Shown here piece after piece: positions 17,581 through 26,487 of a DNA stretch of 64,000 nt. This DNA comes from Myxococcales bacterium (GTDB taxonomy: Bacteria > Myxococcota_A > Polyangia > Polyangiales > Houyiibacteriaceae). Below the pieces are notes generated by a model, which had not been told where the DNA came from, did not search any database, and was given only the letters and a program-made list of their open reading frames with translations. Made by a program: the position numbers and the translations under genes. The DNA lies in contig JAOTYL010000002.1 in assembly GCA_029861865.1 (NCBI GenBank), positions 310,001-374,000 of the forward strand. The letters are read 5' to 3'. Numbering within the stretch: position 1 is the stretch's first letter; each line of letters opens with the position of its first letter.

Positions 17581-17672
17581 CGTACTCGTATTCGTAGTCG
17601 TCCTCGTAGTCGTGCGCGTCCTCGAGTACGACCACGAGTACGTGCACGAGCACGACTACGAGTACGTGAACG
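17581..17672. repeat. Hexamer-periodic imperfect palindrome
   Basis: In the 176-bp gap between purS and the Nudix gene, units of six bases of the form NTCGTN run up to a central CTCGAG (17621-17626) and then switch to NACGAN. The two 43-base arms (17581-17623 and 17624-17666) match as reverse complements at 34 of 43 positions. Any transcript across it could fold into a long hairpin. The open frames through it code only for dipeptide repeats and are not genes. Confidence 0.85.
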
Positions 17673-17689
17673 CCGGGACAGACAGCCTG

Positions 17690-17932
17690 CTAATCGAGGA
17701 TTTCGTAGTGGAAGTCTTCGATGACGGGGTTGGCGAGGAGCTTTTCGCACATCGACCGAATGTGAGATTCGGCGGACTCTCGGTCGTCACCGTGGAGCTC
17801 GAGCTCGATGAGCTTACCCACGCGAGCGGCCTTCACCTCTTCGAAACCGAGCGAGCGCAGAGAGCGGCGAACTGCATCGCCCTCCGGGTCGAGGACCTCG
17901 CGCTTGAGGGTCACAAAGATGTTCGCCTTCAT
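17690..17932 (-). CDS. purS: PurS subunit of FGAM synthase
   Basis: 80 residues: [45 protein letters not shown] fits PurS, the small subunit that joins PurQ and PurL to make formylglycinamidine ribonucleotide. The start ATG overlaps the purC stop by 4 bp (ATGA). purQ and purL are not next to it in this window, where the run is purB-purC-purS. A long imperfect hairpin follows the stop. Confidence 0.93.
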   Translation of the reverse strand: MKANIFVTLKREVLDPEGDAVRRSLRSLGFEEVKAARVGKLIELELHGDDRESAESHIRSMCEKLLANPVIEDFHYEILD

Positions 17933-18900
17933 GCTTTCTCCAAACCGAGGTTCTTCGCGATGCGCTCAAGCGGCTCGCTCGTATCGGGCTCGAATGCGAC
18001 ACCGCGGATCTCGTCACAGGCCTGGATGTACCGACGGGACGCCTCGACACGGACTTCATCAGGAATCGTGGGAACCGGGCCGTCGCCTTTGTAGCCCTTC
18101 CCCGCGAGCCAGCGGCGGACGTATTCCTTGTCGAAGCTCTCGGGGTCTTCGCCGGCATCGAAGCGCGTCCGATAGCTATTCGCGTACCAGAAGCGCGACG
18201 AGTCGGGGGTGTGGATCTCGTCGATGACGACGATCTGGCCCTCAGGCGTCTTGCCGAACTCGTATTTCGTATCGACGAGGATCAAGCCACGCTCCGCGCA
18301 GACCTTCTGTCCGTGCGTGAACAAGGCCATCGCGTATCCAGCGGCTTCATCGAAGTCGGCCTCGCTGATCCGACCCATCGCTAGGATTTCCTCGCGCGAC
18401 ACCGATACGTCATGGTCGCCATGTTCGGCTTTGGTGCTTGGTGTGAGAATCGGGTCCGGAAGTTTTTGGTGCTTCTTCAGAGCGTCGGGCAGCTCGTGAC
18501 CACAAAACACCCGTGTCCCCTTGCTGTAATGCGTCCAAATGCTGGTCGAGGTCACGCCGGTGATGTACGCGCGGACCACGTACTCGACCGGGAGCGGTTC
18601 GCATTCGATGCCGACCATCACGTTCGGATCCGGCACATCGATGACGTGATTAGGCACGACGCCAGCTGTCTCGTTGAACCACCAAGCCGCCAACGAGTTG
18701 AGCACCTGACCCTTGTAGGGGAGTGTTCCGAGTACCCGATCGAACGCGCTGATCCGATCGGTGACGACGATGGTCCGCTTACCGTCTTTGGTGTAGTTGT
18801 CGCGCACTTTGCCTTCGTAGCGGTGCCCCAAGCCTTCGAAGTTCGTTCCGTCCAGGGTTCTCGAAAGGCCTTCTCGTAGAGTCTCTATCGATACGGTCAT
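17929..18900 (-). CDS. purC: SAICAR synthase PurC
   Basis: 323 residues, a long form of phosphoribosylaminoimidazole-succinocarboxamide synthase. Visible motifs are [12 protein letters not shown] near the N-terminus, [34 protein letters not shown] and [13 protein letters not shown] plus [14 protein letters not shown]. It condenses CAIR with aspartate, using ATP, in de novo purine synthesis. It starts 1 bp after the purB stop, which indicates an operon. Confidence 0.96.
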   Translation of the reverse strand: MTVSIETLREGLSRTLDGTNFEGLGHRYEGKVRDNYTKDGKRTIVVTDRISAFDRVLGTLPYKGQVLNSLAAWWFNETAGVVPNHVIDVPDPNVMVGIECEPLPVEYVVRAYITGVTSTSIWTHYSKGTRVFCGHELPDALKKHQKLPDPILTPSTKAEHGDHDVSVSREEILAMGRISEADFDEAAGYAMALFTHGQKVCAERGLILVDTKYEFGKTPEGQIVVIDEIHTPDSSRFWYANSYRTRFDAGEDPESFDKEYVRRWLAGKGYKGDGPVPTIPDEVRVEASRRYIQACDEIRGVAFEPDTSEPLERIAKNLGLEKA

Positions 18901-18901
18901 C

Positions 18902-20203
18902 TCAGGCCCCTCCCAAGGCGCGATCGATGATTGTGTCTACGTGCGCCAACGCACGGTCCAAGTCGAACTCCTGGTCGATGTCTTCTGCAGTGAGGTGCTT
19001 TCTGATCTCGGCATCGCCGTGGAGGAGCTCTCGAAACTCGCCCTGTCCTCCGAAGGCTTTCATCGCGTTGCGCTGGACGAGGACGTAGGCGTCTTGCCGC
19101 CCGAGGCCTTTGTCGACTAGCGCGAGCAGAATACCCTCGCTCGCCCAGAGCCCTCCGGTTTCGTCGAGGTTCTGCTGGAGCCGCTCGGGATACACGACGA
19201 GATCGGCGATCACATTCCGCACCCGATCGAGCATGAAGCCGAGGGTCGAGGTTGCGTCCGGGAGCGTCATCCGTTCGACCGACGAGTGGCTGATGTCGCG
19301 CTCGTGCCAGAGCGCCACATTTTCGAAGCTAGGCACGACGGCAGCCCGGACCACCCGTCCGAGGCCGGATAGATTCTCGCTGAGGACGGGGTTTCGCTTG
19401 TGCGGCATCGCGCTCGACCCCTTTTGTCCCTTCTTGAAGTGCTCCTCGGCCTCGCCCACTTCGGTCCGCTGCCAATGACGAACGTTGGTGGCAAATCGTT
19501 CGATGCCGGCTGCGATGACGCCCAGCGCCGCGACGTACGCGGCGTGACGATCGCGGGCCACCACCTGAGTCGAGGCTGTCTCCGGCCGCAATCCGAGCGC
19601 ACTGAGCGCCTCGGCTTCAATGGCGGGAGTGAGATGTGCGTACGTACCGACCGCGCCGGCGATCTTTCCGACTGCGATCTCTTCGCGTGCAATCGCGAGC
19701 CGAGCTCGTCCTCGTCGAAGCTCGGCGTAGTGCCCTGCCAAGATGAGGCCAAAGGTTACGGGCTCCGCGTGAATGCCGTGCGAGCGTCCGATGGCCGGCG
19801 TCTTTCGGTGCTCCTTGATTCGACCGCGAAGGGCGTCGAGGACGGCTTCAACGCGACCGAGTAGCTTGTCGGTCGCCTCGACGAGCAGCAACGCAAGCGA
19901 CGAATCGAGCACGTCCGACGAGGTCATCCCGCGATGCAACCAACGCGCGGGCTCACCTGCCAAGCCCTCGACATGGGTCAAAAACGCGATGACGTCGTGC
20001 CTGGTGACTTTCTCGATCTCGTCGATCGCCGCGGGGTCGATCTGGTCCCGAAAATCGCTGACCCGGTCCGCTGTTCCGGCGGGCACGATCCCGGCGTTCT
20101 CCATGGCGCGGCAAGCGGCGATCTCGACGTCAAACCACGCCTCGTACTTGCGCCTGGACGACCAGAGATCTCGAAAATCGGCCGGTGTGTAGCGGGGAAT
20201 CAT
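18902..20203 (-). CDS. purB: Adenylosuccinate lyase PurB
   Basis: 433 residues. The fumarase/aspartase superfamily signature [11 protein letters not shown] is present. So are [14 protein letters not shown] near the substrate site and [14 protein letters not shown] with the catalytic-region His. It releases fumarate from SAICAR and from adenylosuccinate. It is first in the purB-purC-purS run. The upstream 82-bp gap contains a perfect A-G/C-T palindrome that may end the preceding transcription unit. Confidence 0.96.
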   Translation of the reverse strand: MIPRYTPADFRDLWSSRRKYEAWFDVEIAACRAMENAGIVPAGTADRVSDFRDQIDPAAIDEIEKVTRHDVIAFLTHVEGLAGEPARWLHRGMTSSDVLDSSLALLLVEATDKLLGRVEAVLDALRGRIKEHRKTPAIGRSHGIHAEPVTFGLILAGHYAELRRGRARLAIAREEIAVGKIAGAVGTYAHLTPAIEAEALSALGLRPETASTQVVARDRHAAYVAALGVIAAGIERFATNVRHWQRTEVGEAEEHFKKGQKGSSAMPHKRNPVLSENLSGLGRVVRAAVVPSFENVALWHERDISHSSVERMTLPDATSTLGFMLDRVRNVIADLVVYPERLQQNLDETGGLWASEGILLALVDKGLGRQDAYVLVQRNAMKAFGGQGEFRELLHGDAEIRKHLTAEDIDQEFDLDRALAHVDTIIDRALGGA

Positions 20204-20266
20204 GTCGGCGCGGCGAAGCTAGCAGACCCCAAGCCGCCATGCGACCGGCTTCGGTTAACCCCCACG

Positions 20267-20283
20267 AAAAGGGGTCCCCTTTT
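20267..20283 (-). terminator. Possible intrinsic terminator after the Dabb gene
   Basis: A perfect 17-base palindrome, AAAAGGGG-N-CCCCTTTT, begins one base beyond the Dabb stop codon. Read leftward it folds into a 7-bp stem with a three-base loop and a T-run on the 3' arm. The stem is short, so termination strength is uncertain. It would separate the phosphotransferase-Dabb pair from purB. Confidence 0.4.
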
Positions 20284-20284
20284 T

Positions 20285-20584
20285 CTATGTGCGGAAGTTC
20301 CAGGCTTTGAGGAGCTCGATTCGGTCGCGCATGTAGTTGTCGACGTAGGCGCGGTGTGCGGGGTCGACCACGTAGGCGTCGACGTCTTCGAGATTGTCGA
20401 AGCGGACGACGACGCTCAGGTCCCAGCTCTTTTCGGCGGGTTCATCGGCAGGGACGCCGACGCTGACGCTTCGGACGCCCTTCAGCACACCGAGGTCTCT
20501 TCGCGTGCGCTCTGCGATTTCGGCGCGGGCCGCGTCGTTGCAGTACTCGCTCTTCAACTTGAACAACACGATTCGTTCGATCAT
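20285..20584 (-). CDS. Dabb-family (stress-responsive alpha/beta barrel) protein
   Basis: 99 residues. MIERIVLFKLKSEY at the N-terminus, VSVGVPADEPAEKSWDLSVVVRFDNLEDVDAYVVDPAHRAYVDNYM and a short C-terminus match the Dabb dimeric alpha-beta barrel domain. Members include plant stress proteins and small bacterial enzymes of unclear activity. The gene follows the phosphotransferase gene with a 2-bp gap. It ends next to a palindromic terminator candidate. Confidence 0.88.
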   Translation of the reverse strand: MIERIVLFKLKSEYCNDAARAEIAERTRRDLGVLKGVRSVSVGVPADEPAEKSWDLSVVVRFDNLEDVDAYVVDPAHRAYVDNYMRDRIELLKAWNFRT

Positions 20585-20586
20585 GG

Positions 20587-21639
20587 CTACTCGATCCGTA
20601 CCAAACCACAGGCAATGCCCGCGAGGTGCGGGACTGCAGCGCCAAACATCGATGCAGTCTCCGAGCTGGCGTTCCCTTGCAAGCTGCGCTTGTAGACGCC
20701 TTGCGCGATCGCGGCCAGTCGAAAGAGCGAAAACGCTTTGTAGTAAGCGAGGTCAGGCACACCACTGCGTCCGGTGAGCTCGCAATACCGCGCTACGAAA
20801 GCCTCCTCGCTCGGAATACCGGTCGCCTCGAAGTCCACGCCCAACAGGCCGCCCGTCTTCGGAAGCACGACGTCGTACAGCATGCAGATGTAGGCCAGAT
20901 CCGAAAGCGGATGGCCGAGGGTGGACAACTCCCAGTCGATGACCGCCAGCGCACGCGGCTCAGACGGGTGAAAGATCATGTTATCCAAACGATAGTCACC
21001 GTGGACGAGGGTGGTTGCGTCGTCATCAGGTACGTTTGCCGACAACCATTCGATCAGTCGATCCATGGCTCCGACGTCGGCTGTCTGTGAAGCGACGTAC
21101 TGGTTCGTCCACCGCTTCACCTGTCTTTCGACGTACCCGCCGTGCCGCCCGTACTCGGTAAGCCCAGTCTTTTCCAAGTTGACGTTGTGAATGGCAGCGA
21201 GGACTCGAATCAGCTCTTCATAGATGGCGGCCCGCTCGGCGCGGCCGACCCCTTCCACCTGCGCTTTCCAGAAGATTCGCCCCGGCACGAACTCCATTAC
21301 GAAGAACGAGGTCCCGATCACCGAGTTGTCCTCACAAAGCGCATACATCTTGGCCGTCGGAACGTCGGTCTCGGCGAGCGCGTGCATCACCGTGAACTCC
21401 CGGTCGACGGCGTGCGCCGATTGCAGGAGCTTGCCCGGGGGCTTCTTGCGAAGGGCATATTGTCGCTCGCGATCCGCCAGCCAATAGGTTGGGTTCGATT
21501 GACCGCCCTTGAACTGACGTACCTGCAACGAGCCCGTATACCCGTCCACGTGCTCCCCTAGCCAGGCGTCGAGACGCGCTTCGTCGAAGCGGTGGGCCTC
21601 GCGAACGGGGCCGGAGTTCTCGGGGGGCGTCGGCGCCAT
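20587..21639 (-). CDS. APH-type phosphotransferase-family protein
   Basis: 350 residues from the ATG at 21639. The frame stays open far upstream through the nfeD gene, but that part is only a shadow of nfeD. Kinase-like motifs are HGDYRLDNMIFHP (catalytic loop) and VIDWELSTLGHPLSDLAYI (metal-binding Asp). The N-terminal FKGGQSNPTYWL is typical of the acyl-CoA-dehydrogenase-associated branch of this family (ACAD10-like). A small-molecule or acyl hydroxy substrate is possible, but none can be named. It is paired with the Dabb gene. Confidence 0.87.
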   Translation of the reverse strand: MAPTPPENSGPVREAHRFDEARLDAWLGEHVDGYTGSLQVRQFKGGQSNPTYWLADRERQYALRKKPPGKLLQSAHAVDREFTVMHALAETDVPTAKMYALCEDNSVIGTSFFVMEFVPGRIFWKAQVEGVGRAERAAIYEELIRVLAAIHNVNLEKTGLTEYGRHGGYVERQVKRWTNQYVASQTADVGAMDRLIEWLSANVPDDDATTLVHGDYRLDNMIFHPSEPRALAVIDWELSTLGHPLSDLAYICMLYDVVLPKTGGLLGVDFEATGIPSEEAFVARYCELTGRSGVPDLAYYKAFSLFRLAAIAQGVYKRSLQGNASSETASMFGAAVPHLAGIACGLVRIE

Positions 21640-21726
21640 CAGTGCTCGCTTTCGTGAGGTCGGGAGCCTATCACGCCCAGCCCAACCCGCAGGCTCTCGA
21701 TGCGTTCTTTTGCTACCAGGAACCCG

Positions 21727-23205
21727 ATGGCATTGAGCCGGGGTCCCAACGGAGCTAGGTTCACCTTTGTGAGGTGGGTTCGAATCCCTCGGTTGAGCTT
21801 TCGCGGCTTCATCGTCGCCAGTGTGCTCTTGTGCACGGCGCAGGTGACCCTCGGTCAGAAACCGAGCCAGACGGGGTACCGACCAGCGCCGAGCGCGAAT
21901 GAGCCGAGCGACGTTCAGCCTCTCCCGCTCGAGGCGCCGCCGGGCAGCGAGGTGGTGGTCATCGGGATCGATCGCACGGTCGAGCTCGGGCTCGCGGCGT
22001 TCGTGCGACGCGCGATCGCTACACATCCGGACGCCGTTGCCATCGTGCTCGAAGTCAACACGTTGGGCGGGCGCGTCGACGCAGCGATTCAAATCCGTGA
22101 CGCCCTTTTGGAGGCCGCGCCGCGCACCGTCGCCTTCGTACATCCCCGGGCGATCAGCGCAGGTGCCCTGATCGCACTTGCGTGTGACAACATCCTGATC
22201 AGCGACGGCGGAACGATCGGTGCCGCAACGCCGATTCAAGCGAGTGGCGGACAGGCCGAGGCCGTCGGCGAGAAAATGGTCTCGTACATGCGAGCCGAGA
22301 TGCGTTCGACAGCCGAAGCCAACGGGCGTCGCGGCGATATCGCCGAGGCGATGGTCGACCGCGAGGTCGTCATCAAGGGGATCGTCAAAGAGGGCAAGCT
22401 TTTGACCCTCGACACCGACCGGGCGATCGACCTCGGGATCGCCGACGGCAAGGCGGCCAATCTCGATGCTGTCATGGAGTCGTTGACGCTGAAGGACCCG
22501 GTGATCGCGCAAGTAGAGCTCAACTGGGGTGAAGAAATCGCACGGTGGCTGACCGAACCGACCGTGAGCGGTTTGCTTCTTTCAGTCGGCATGCTGGGGC
22601 TCATGATCGCGTTCTACACGCGGAGCGTCGGGCCGTTCACCGTCGCGGGCTTCCTGGCACTCGCGTTGTTTTTCGGTGGGCACGCGGTCGTCCATCTCGT
22701 CGGGTGGGAAGAGGCACTCCTCTTCATCGCCGGCGTCGTGTTGGTGGTCGTCGAGATCTTCTTCGTGCCCGGTCTCGGTGTTCCCGGCGTGCTCGGTCTC
22801 ATCTTCGTCATTGCGTCATTGGTGCTCGCCCTGATCGGCATCCCAATCGACGTCTCTTTCAAGACCGGGGTACTGGCCGATGCGATGACCCGAGTGATGT
22901 TGTCGCTCTTGGGAGCCTTCGTGCTTGCGCTGGTCACCGGTCGTTTGTTGTCGAAAACCGCGATGGGCCGAGCCCTCGTCCTTGAGGAAGCCGAAACCGG
23001 TTTTCTTTCCGCCCCCACCGCATCGGATCTCGTCGGTCAAATCGGTGAAGCGCTCACCGACCTTCGGCCCGCCGGCAAGGTCACCATCGCTGGGGTGCGT
23101 CACGAGGCGACCAGCGAGCGTAAGTTCATCGCGCGAGGCGCGCGTGTCCGGGTGATCGGGCGGGACGGGCCAGCGCTGATCGTACGACCCGAGGATGAGT
23201 CGTGA
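21727..23205 (+). CDS. nfeD: NfeD-family membrane serine protease (long form)
   Basis: 492 residues from the ATG at 21727, which has AGGAA close upstream; an ATG at 21700 would add nine residues. A signal peptide ends near TAQVTLG. The ClpP/SppA-like domain contains ISAGALIALACDNILI with the likely nucleophile Ser and GGTIGAATPIQ. Several membrane segments follow (about 280-420), then a C-terminal OB-fold NfeD domain (EAETGFLSAPTASDLVGQIGEALTDLRPAGKVTIAG). Long NfeD proteins act with stomatin/flotillin-type partners. It starts an operon with nfeD2 and floA. Confidence 0.92.
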   Translation: MALSRGPNGARFTFVRWVRIPRLSFRGFIVASVLLCTAQVTLGQKPSQTGYRPAPSANEPSDVQPLPLEAPPGSEVVVIGIDRTVELGLAAFVRRAIATHPDAVAIVLEVNTLGGRVDAAIQIRDALLEAAPRTVAFVHPRAISAGALIALACDNILISDGGTIGAATPIQASGGQAEAVGEKMVSYMRAEMRSTAEANGRRGDIAEAMVDREVVIKGIVKEGKLLTLDTDRAIDLGIADGKAANLDAVMESLTLKDPVIAQVELNWGEEIARWLTEPTVSGLLLSVGMLGLMIAFYTRSVGPFTVAGFLALALFFGGHAVVHLVGWEEALLFIAGVVLVVVEIFFVPGLGVPGVLGLIFVIASLVLALIGIPIDVSFKTGVLADAMTRVMLSLLGAFVLALVTGRLLSKTAMGRALVLEEAETGFLSAPTASDLVGQIGEALTDLRPAGKVTIAGVRHEATSERKFIARGARVRVIGRDGPALIVRPEDES

Positions 23206-23672
23206 CCGCGGTTGTTGTCGTCGCCGTACTGGTCTTGGGCCTGCTTCTTCTTCTCGCGGAAGTCGCGATCGTGCCCGGCTTTGGCGTAGCGGGCGTCTTA
23301 GGGATGCTCGCACTCGCCGCGGGAGCGATCGCCGCATGGACGGAGCTCGGTCCGTTTTGGGGCACCGTGACTGGTGGAGTTTCGATCATCGCGGCCGGCG
23401 TGATGCTCTACGTCATCCCCAAGAGCAGAGCCGGACGGCGGATGGTTCTCGAACACAGCCAAGCAGAGGCTGTGTCCCAAGAAGATCGCAGCGATCTCCT
23501 GGGGCGTCGCGGCATCACAGTCACTCCTCTTCGGCCTATCGGTCGTGTTCGCTTCGGGCACGACGAAGTCGATGTCATGACCGAAGGCGAATACATCGAG
23601 TCCAATCAAGAAGTCGAAGTCATGACGGTGGAAGGCCCACGTGTCGTCGTACGCACCCCAGATTCAACGTAG
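23202..23672 (+). CDS. Short NfeD-family membrane protein
   Basis: 156 residues. The GTG start overlaps the preceding stop by 4 bp. Two or three hydrophobic segments are followed by an NfeD OB-fold (LLGRRGITVTPLRPIGRVRFGHDEVDVMTEGEYIESNQEVEVMTVEGPRVVVRT). It lacks the protease domain of the long form. Short NfeD proteins such as YuaF of Bacillus are made with flotillins, which fits floA 12 bp downstream. Confidence 0.92.
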   Translation: MTAVVVVAVLVLGLLLLLAEVAIVPGFGVAGVLGMLALAAGAIAAWTELGPFWGTVTGGVSIIAAGVMLYVIPKSRAGRRMVLEHSQAEAVSQEDRSDLLGRRGITVTPLRPIGRVRFGHDEVDVMTEGEYIESNQEVEVMTVEGPRVVVRTPDST

Positions 23673-23684
23673 GAGCAAAATCCC

Positions 23685-24674
23685 ATGGTCCCATTCTCAG
23701 TAATCGGCCTCGTTTTCGTTGCAGTCCTCATTCTGTTCTTCCTGTTCGTGTGGGTGATCCCCATACGTCTCTTGATCGCGGCATGGTCGAGCGGCGCGTG
23801 GGTTGGCCCTGGGGAGCTGATCGGGATGCGGCTGCGTCGAGTGCCCCCGGGAAAGGTCGTCAACCCTCGCATCGCCGCGGTGAAAGCGGGGATCGACCTG
23901 CCGACCAACACCTTGGAATCTCACTACCTGGCCGGAGGCAACGTAGACCGCGTCGTGACCGCGTTGATCAGCGCTGACAAGGCTGGCATGAAGCTCGGTT
24001 TTCAACAGGCGGCCGCGATCGACCTGGCAGGTCGTGACGTGCTCGACGCGGTACAAACGAGTGTCAATCCGCGCGTGATCACGACGCCGAAGATCACCGC
24101 GGTGGCCAAAGACGGCATTCAGCTGCTGGTGGTGACCCGGATCACGGTGCGCTCCAACATCGATCGACTGGTCGGAGGCGCGACGGAAGAAACCGTCGTC
24201 GCACGCGTCGGCGAGGGGATCGTTTCGACGATCGGTTCTTCGGCGAACTACGCGGAGGTCCTCGAGAACCCCGACACGATCTCGAAGAACGTTCTCGCAC
24301 GCGGTCTCGACAGCGGCACCGCATTCAACATCCTGTCGATCGACATTGCAGACGTCGACGTCGGCACGAACATCGGCGCCAAGCTGATGACCGAGCAGGC
24401 CGAAGCGGACAAGCAAGTCGCTCAGGCGCGCGCCGAGGGTCGAAGGGCTCTCGCCGTTGCAGCAGAGCAAGAGATGCGGGCCAAAGTCGAAGAGATGCGC
24501 GCGCACCTCGTCGAGGCAGAGGCGAAGATTCCCCAGGCGATGGCCGACGCGCTCAAGGAGGGCAACCTCGGAGTCATGGACTACTACAACCTGCGCAACG
24601 TCGCCGCCGACACCGATATGAGGAACGCGATCAGCAAGGCGACCGGAGGTCCGGACGATGAAAATCAGCCCTAG
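23685..24674 (+). CDS. floA: Flotillin-like protein FloA
   Basis: 329 residues. An N-terminal hydrophobic hairpin (about 5-30) is followed by the SPFH-like core [55 protein letters not shown], characteristic of FloA/YqfA. The C-terminal part is an Ala/Glu-rich coiled coil (about 235-290: [28 protein letters not shown]). FloA organises membrane microdomains. AGGAG lies about 10 bases before the ATG. The two nfeD genes upstream complete the usual partnership. Confidence 0.95.
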   Translation: MVPFSVIGLVFVAVLILFFLFVWVIPIRLLIAAWSSGAWVGPGELIGMRLRRVPPGKVVNPRIAAVKAGIDLPTNTLESHYLAGGNVDRVVTALISADKAGMKLGFQQAAAIDLAGRDVLDAVQTSVNPRVITTPKITAVAKDGIQLLVVTRITVRSNIDRLVGGATEETVVARVGEGIVSTIGSSANYAEVLENPDTISKNVLARGLDSGTAFNILSIDIADVDVGTNIGAKLMTEQAEADKQVAQARAEGRRALAVAAEQEMRAKVEEMRAHLVEAEAKIPQAMADALKEGNLGVMDYYNLRNVAADTDMRNAISKATGGPDDENQP

Positions 24675-24816
24675 GGCGCCAGTCCCCTTGGAGGCGCTGC
24701 TCGCACAGCCGCGACGTTTCGTTGCGCGACTGGTGCTCGCGGAGCTGCTCGCCAAGCGCGGCGCTGGTCCGCTGGAACGGAAGGCGCTGATCTACGGAAG
24801 GCGCCCCAAGCGCTGA
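24658..24816 (+). CDS. Small basic 52-residue ORF
   Basis: The reading frame starts at an ATG 17 bp before the floA stop and ends 6 bp before the metalloprotease-like gene. The protein begins [21 protein letters not shown] and is rich in Leu, Ala and Arg. It could form an amphipathic helix ([20 protein letters not shown]). Its position, bridging the only gap in a tight operon, is the main reason to call it. I do not recognise a family. Confidence 0.5.
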   Translation: MKISPRAPVPLEALLAQPRRFVARLVLAELLAKRGAGPLERKALIYGRRPKR

Positions 24817-24822
24817 AAGCTG

Positions 24823-26445
24823 ATGGAGGAGCTTTTCAAAGACTGGATCGCTGCGATCGCGGTGTTGGTCTACCTCCTCTATCCGCTGCTGAAGCGCTGG
24901 CTCGATCGACGGAACAAAACCGAACGGCCTTCGACGCGGAAAGAGCCTTCAGAGGCACGCGCACCTCGACGCAAGCCCGCAGCAGCTTCGCGGCCGGAGC
25001 CTAGTTCTCCTACCCCTACTCGCCCTACTCCCCCTCGGCCGGCGACGATGCCTCGCGCACGCGAAGGCGATATCATCGCGACGACCCAAGTACGTGCGAA
25101 GCGGCTTCGGGAACAAGCCACCGCCCTGCTTCGGCGCGCCGAGGCCGACCCTCGTTTGGTTCGCCTGGTCCGAGCGCTCCGCGACGACCTACTCGGCAGG
25201 CTCGCCATCATCGACCGGTCTTTGGCGGGCAAGCCCACGGTGTCGACCGTCATGCAAGAAAATGCCGTCATTCAGGGCCTTCAGCAGCTGCTGAAGTACC
25301 TAGATCGGATGGCGGCGCAGCGACTGCATGGCTCGGCTTCGATATTGGGCGACGCGGACGCCATGGCGGACGCCTGTTACGCCCCCCTCCTCGCGTTTGC
25401 GAACGCGCACGGCCTCGACTTGCGTACCAGCACCCCCGTTGTGGTGAGCGGCGATTGGGCCTTGTCGATCGTGCCGCGCTTTGCGTCGACCCGGGTGGCT
25501 CCGCTGAGGCTCCCGAGGGGCTTTGGTCGTAGCCTCTGGTTATGGCCCGCGATCGCTCACGAGATCGCGCATGACCTCTACTACAGCGTCGACGGTTTCG
25601 AAACCGATCTCCATGAACGTCTGAACCTGCCGCAACGTCTGTCTGCACCCAGCTCGGAGCGCGAGATCGACCCGGCATGGCTTCGTCAGCTCTTCGGAGC
25701 ATGGCTTGCCGAGGTGTTCGCCGACACGGTGGGCACCCTCATGCTCGGCCCCGCGTACGTCGAGACCATGCGACGCGCCTTTCGGGAGCCCGACTCCGCG
25801 CACCGCACCTCCGCGATCTTTACGAGCAACGGCTGGATCGACGAGCATCCTCCCGCACGCCTGCGCCTCTACATGGCGAGCCGTGTGTTACACCACTTGG
25901 GCCGCCACCAGGAGGCCGACTCGCTCTGGGCGCTTTGGGAAGCCGAACATGCCGAGGTAGGGCTCTACTATCTCCCGCTCGCCGGCCAGTGGGTAGGTTT
26001 GTCCGACGAGTCGTTACATGCCCTTGCCGACTCGATCGTCGACACCCTGCTCGGGCAGTCTTGGCCAGAGCTCGCTGACTTCCAACTGATGAACATCCCT
26101 GGGTTCGCGTACTTGCACGCCGAGCACGCCGAGACTCAGCGATTGCGCGCCGAGCTGGCACGCGGAGAGACCGTTCGCGCCGACATTCGTTGGATCATGG
26201 CGGCTGCAGTCCTCGCGGCTTCGGAGCAACCCGTGCTACACAATTCAATCCTCGATGCTGCGCGCCGTTCGATCATCGGGATCGGAACCGAGAAACGACG
26301 CGCAGAAGAGCCAAAGGCCGTCCGCCCTCCAACCGGCGCGATCGGGGACACTCTCGTCGCCTCCCTGCGTCAGCCGCGGGCGATTCGAGAGGCGATCATC
26401 TTGGGCGAGGCAATCCGGCCCTATCATGCACCCAGATGGCGCTGA
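24823..26445 (+). CDS. Membrane-anchored HEIAH protein, putative zinc metalloprotease
   Basis: 540 residues. An N-terminal membrane segment (about 6-23) is followed by a basic Pro/Ser/Thr-rich spacer (about 30-80) and a large soluble domain. HEIAH at 246-250 is a zincin HExxH motif. About 47 residues later AEVFADTVG offers Glu297 and Asp301, the ExxAD arrangement seen in several gluzincins such as M48. The C-terminal 200 residues look helical. I do not recognise the family. Protease activity is inferred from the motif alone. It is the last gene of the nfeD-nfeD2-floA operon, 6 bp after the small ORF. Confidence 0.7.
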   Translation: MEELFKDWIAAIAVLVYLLYPLLKRWLDRRNKTERPSTRKEPSEARAPRRKPAAASRPEPSSPTPTRPTPPRPATMPRAREGDIIATTQVRAKRLREQATALLRRAEADPRLVRLVRALRDDLLGRLAIIDRSLAGKPTVSTVMQENAVIQGLQQLLKYLDRMAAQRLHGSASILGDADAMADACYAPLLAFANAHGLDLRTSTPVVVSGDWALSIVPRFASTRVAPLRLPRGFGRSLWLWPAIAHEIAHDLYYSVDGFETDLHERLNLPQRLSAPSSEREIDPAWLRQLFGAWLAEVFADTVGTLMLGPAYVETMRRAFREPDSAHRTSAIFTSNGWIDEHPPARLRLYMASRVLHHLGRHQEADSLWALWEAEHAEVGLYYLPLAGQWVGLSDESLHALADSIVDTLLGQSWPELADFQLMNIPGFAYLHAEHAETQRLRAELARGETVRADIRWIMAAAVLAASEQPVLHNSILDAARRSIIGIGTEKRRAEEPKAVRPPTGAIGDTLVASLRQPRAIREAIILGEAIRPYHAPRWR

Positions 26446-26487
26446 GCCATTACTACCGTCATCGTCTTGCGGTGCTAGATCGAGCCC

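Noticed and set aside
17529-18094. Frames through the hexamer repeat that give RS/RG or Val/Leu and Tyr/Glu dipeptide repeats
   Set aside because: They are products of the repeat and overlap purS and purC; no ribosome site or family similarity is seen.
21750-21790. tRNA T-arm-like stretch GGTGGGTTCGAATCCCTC in the nfeD leader
   Set aside because: No matching acceptor, D-arm or anticodon arm can be formed around it, and it lies inside the reading frame of nfeD.
21640-22512. Long upstream extension of the phosphotransferase gene on the minus strand
   Set aside because: It lies antisense to nfeD, which has strong domain support, and its residues match no family.
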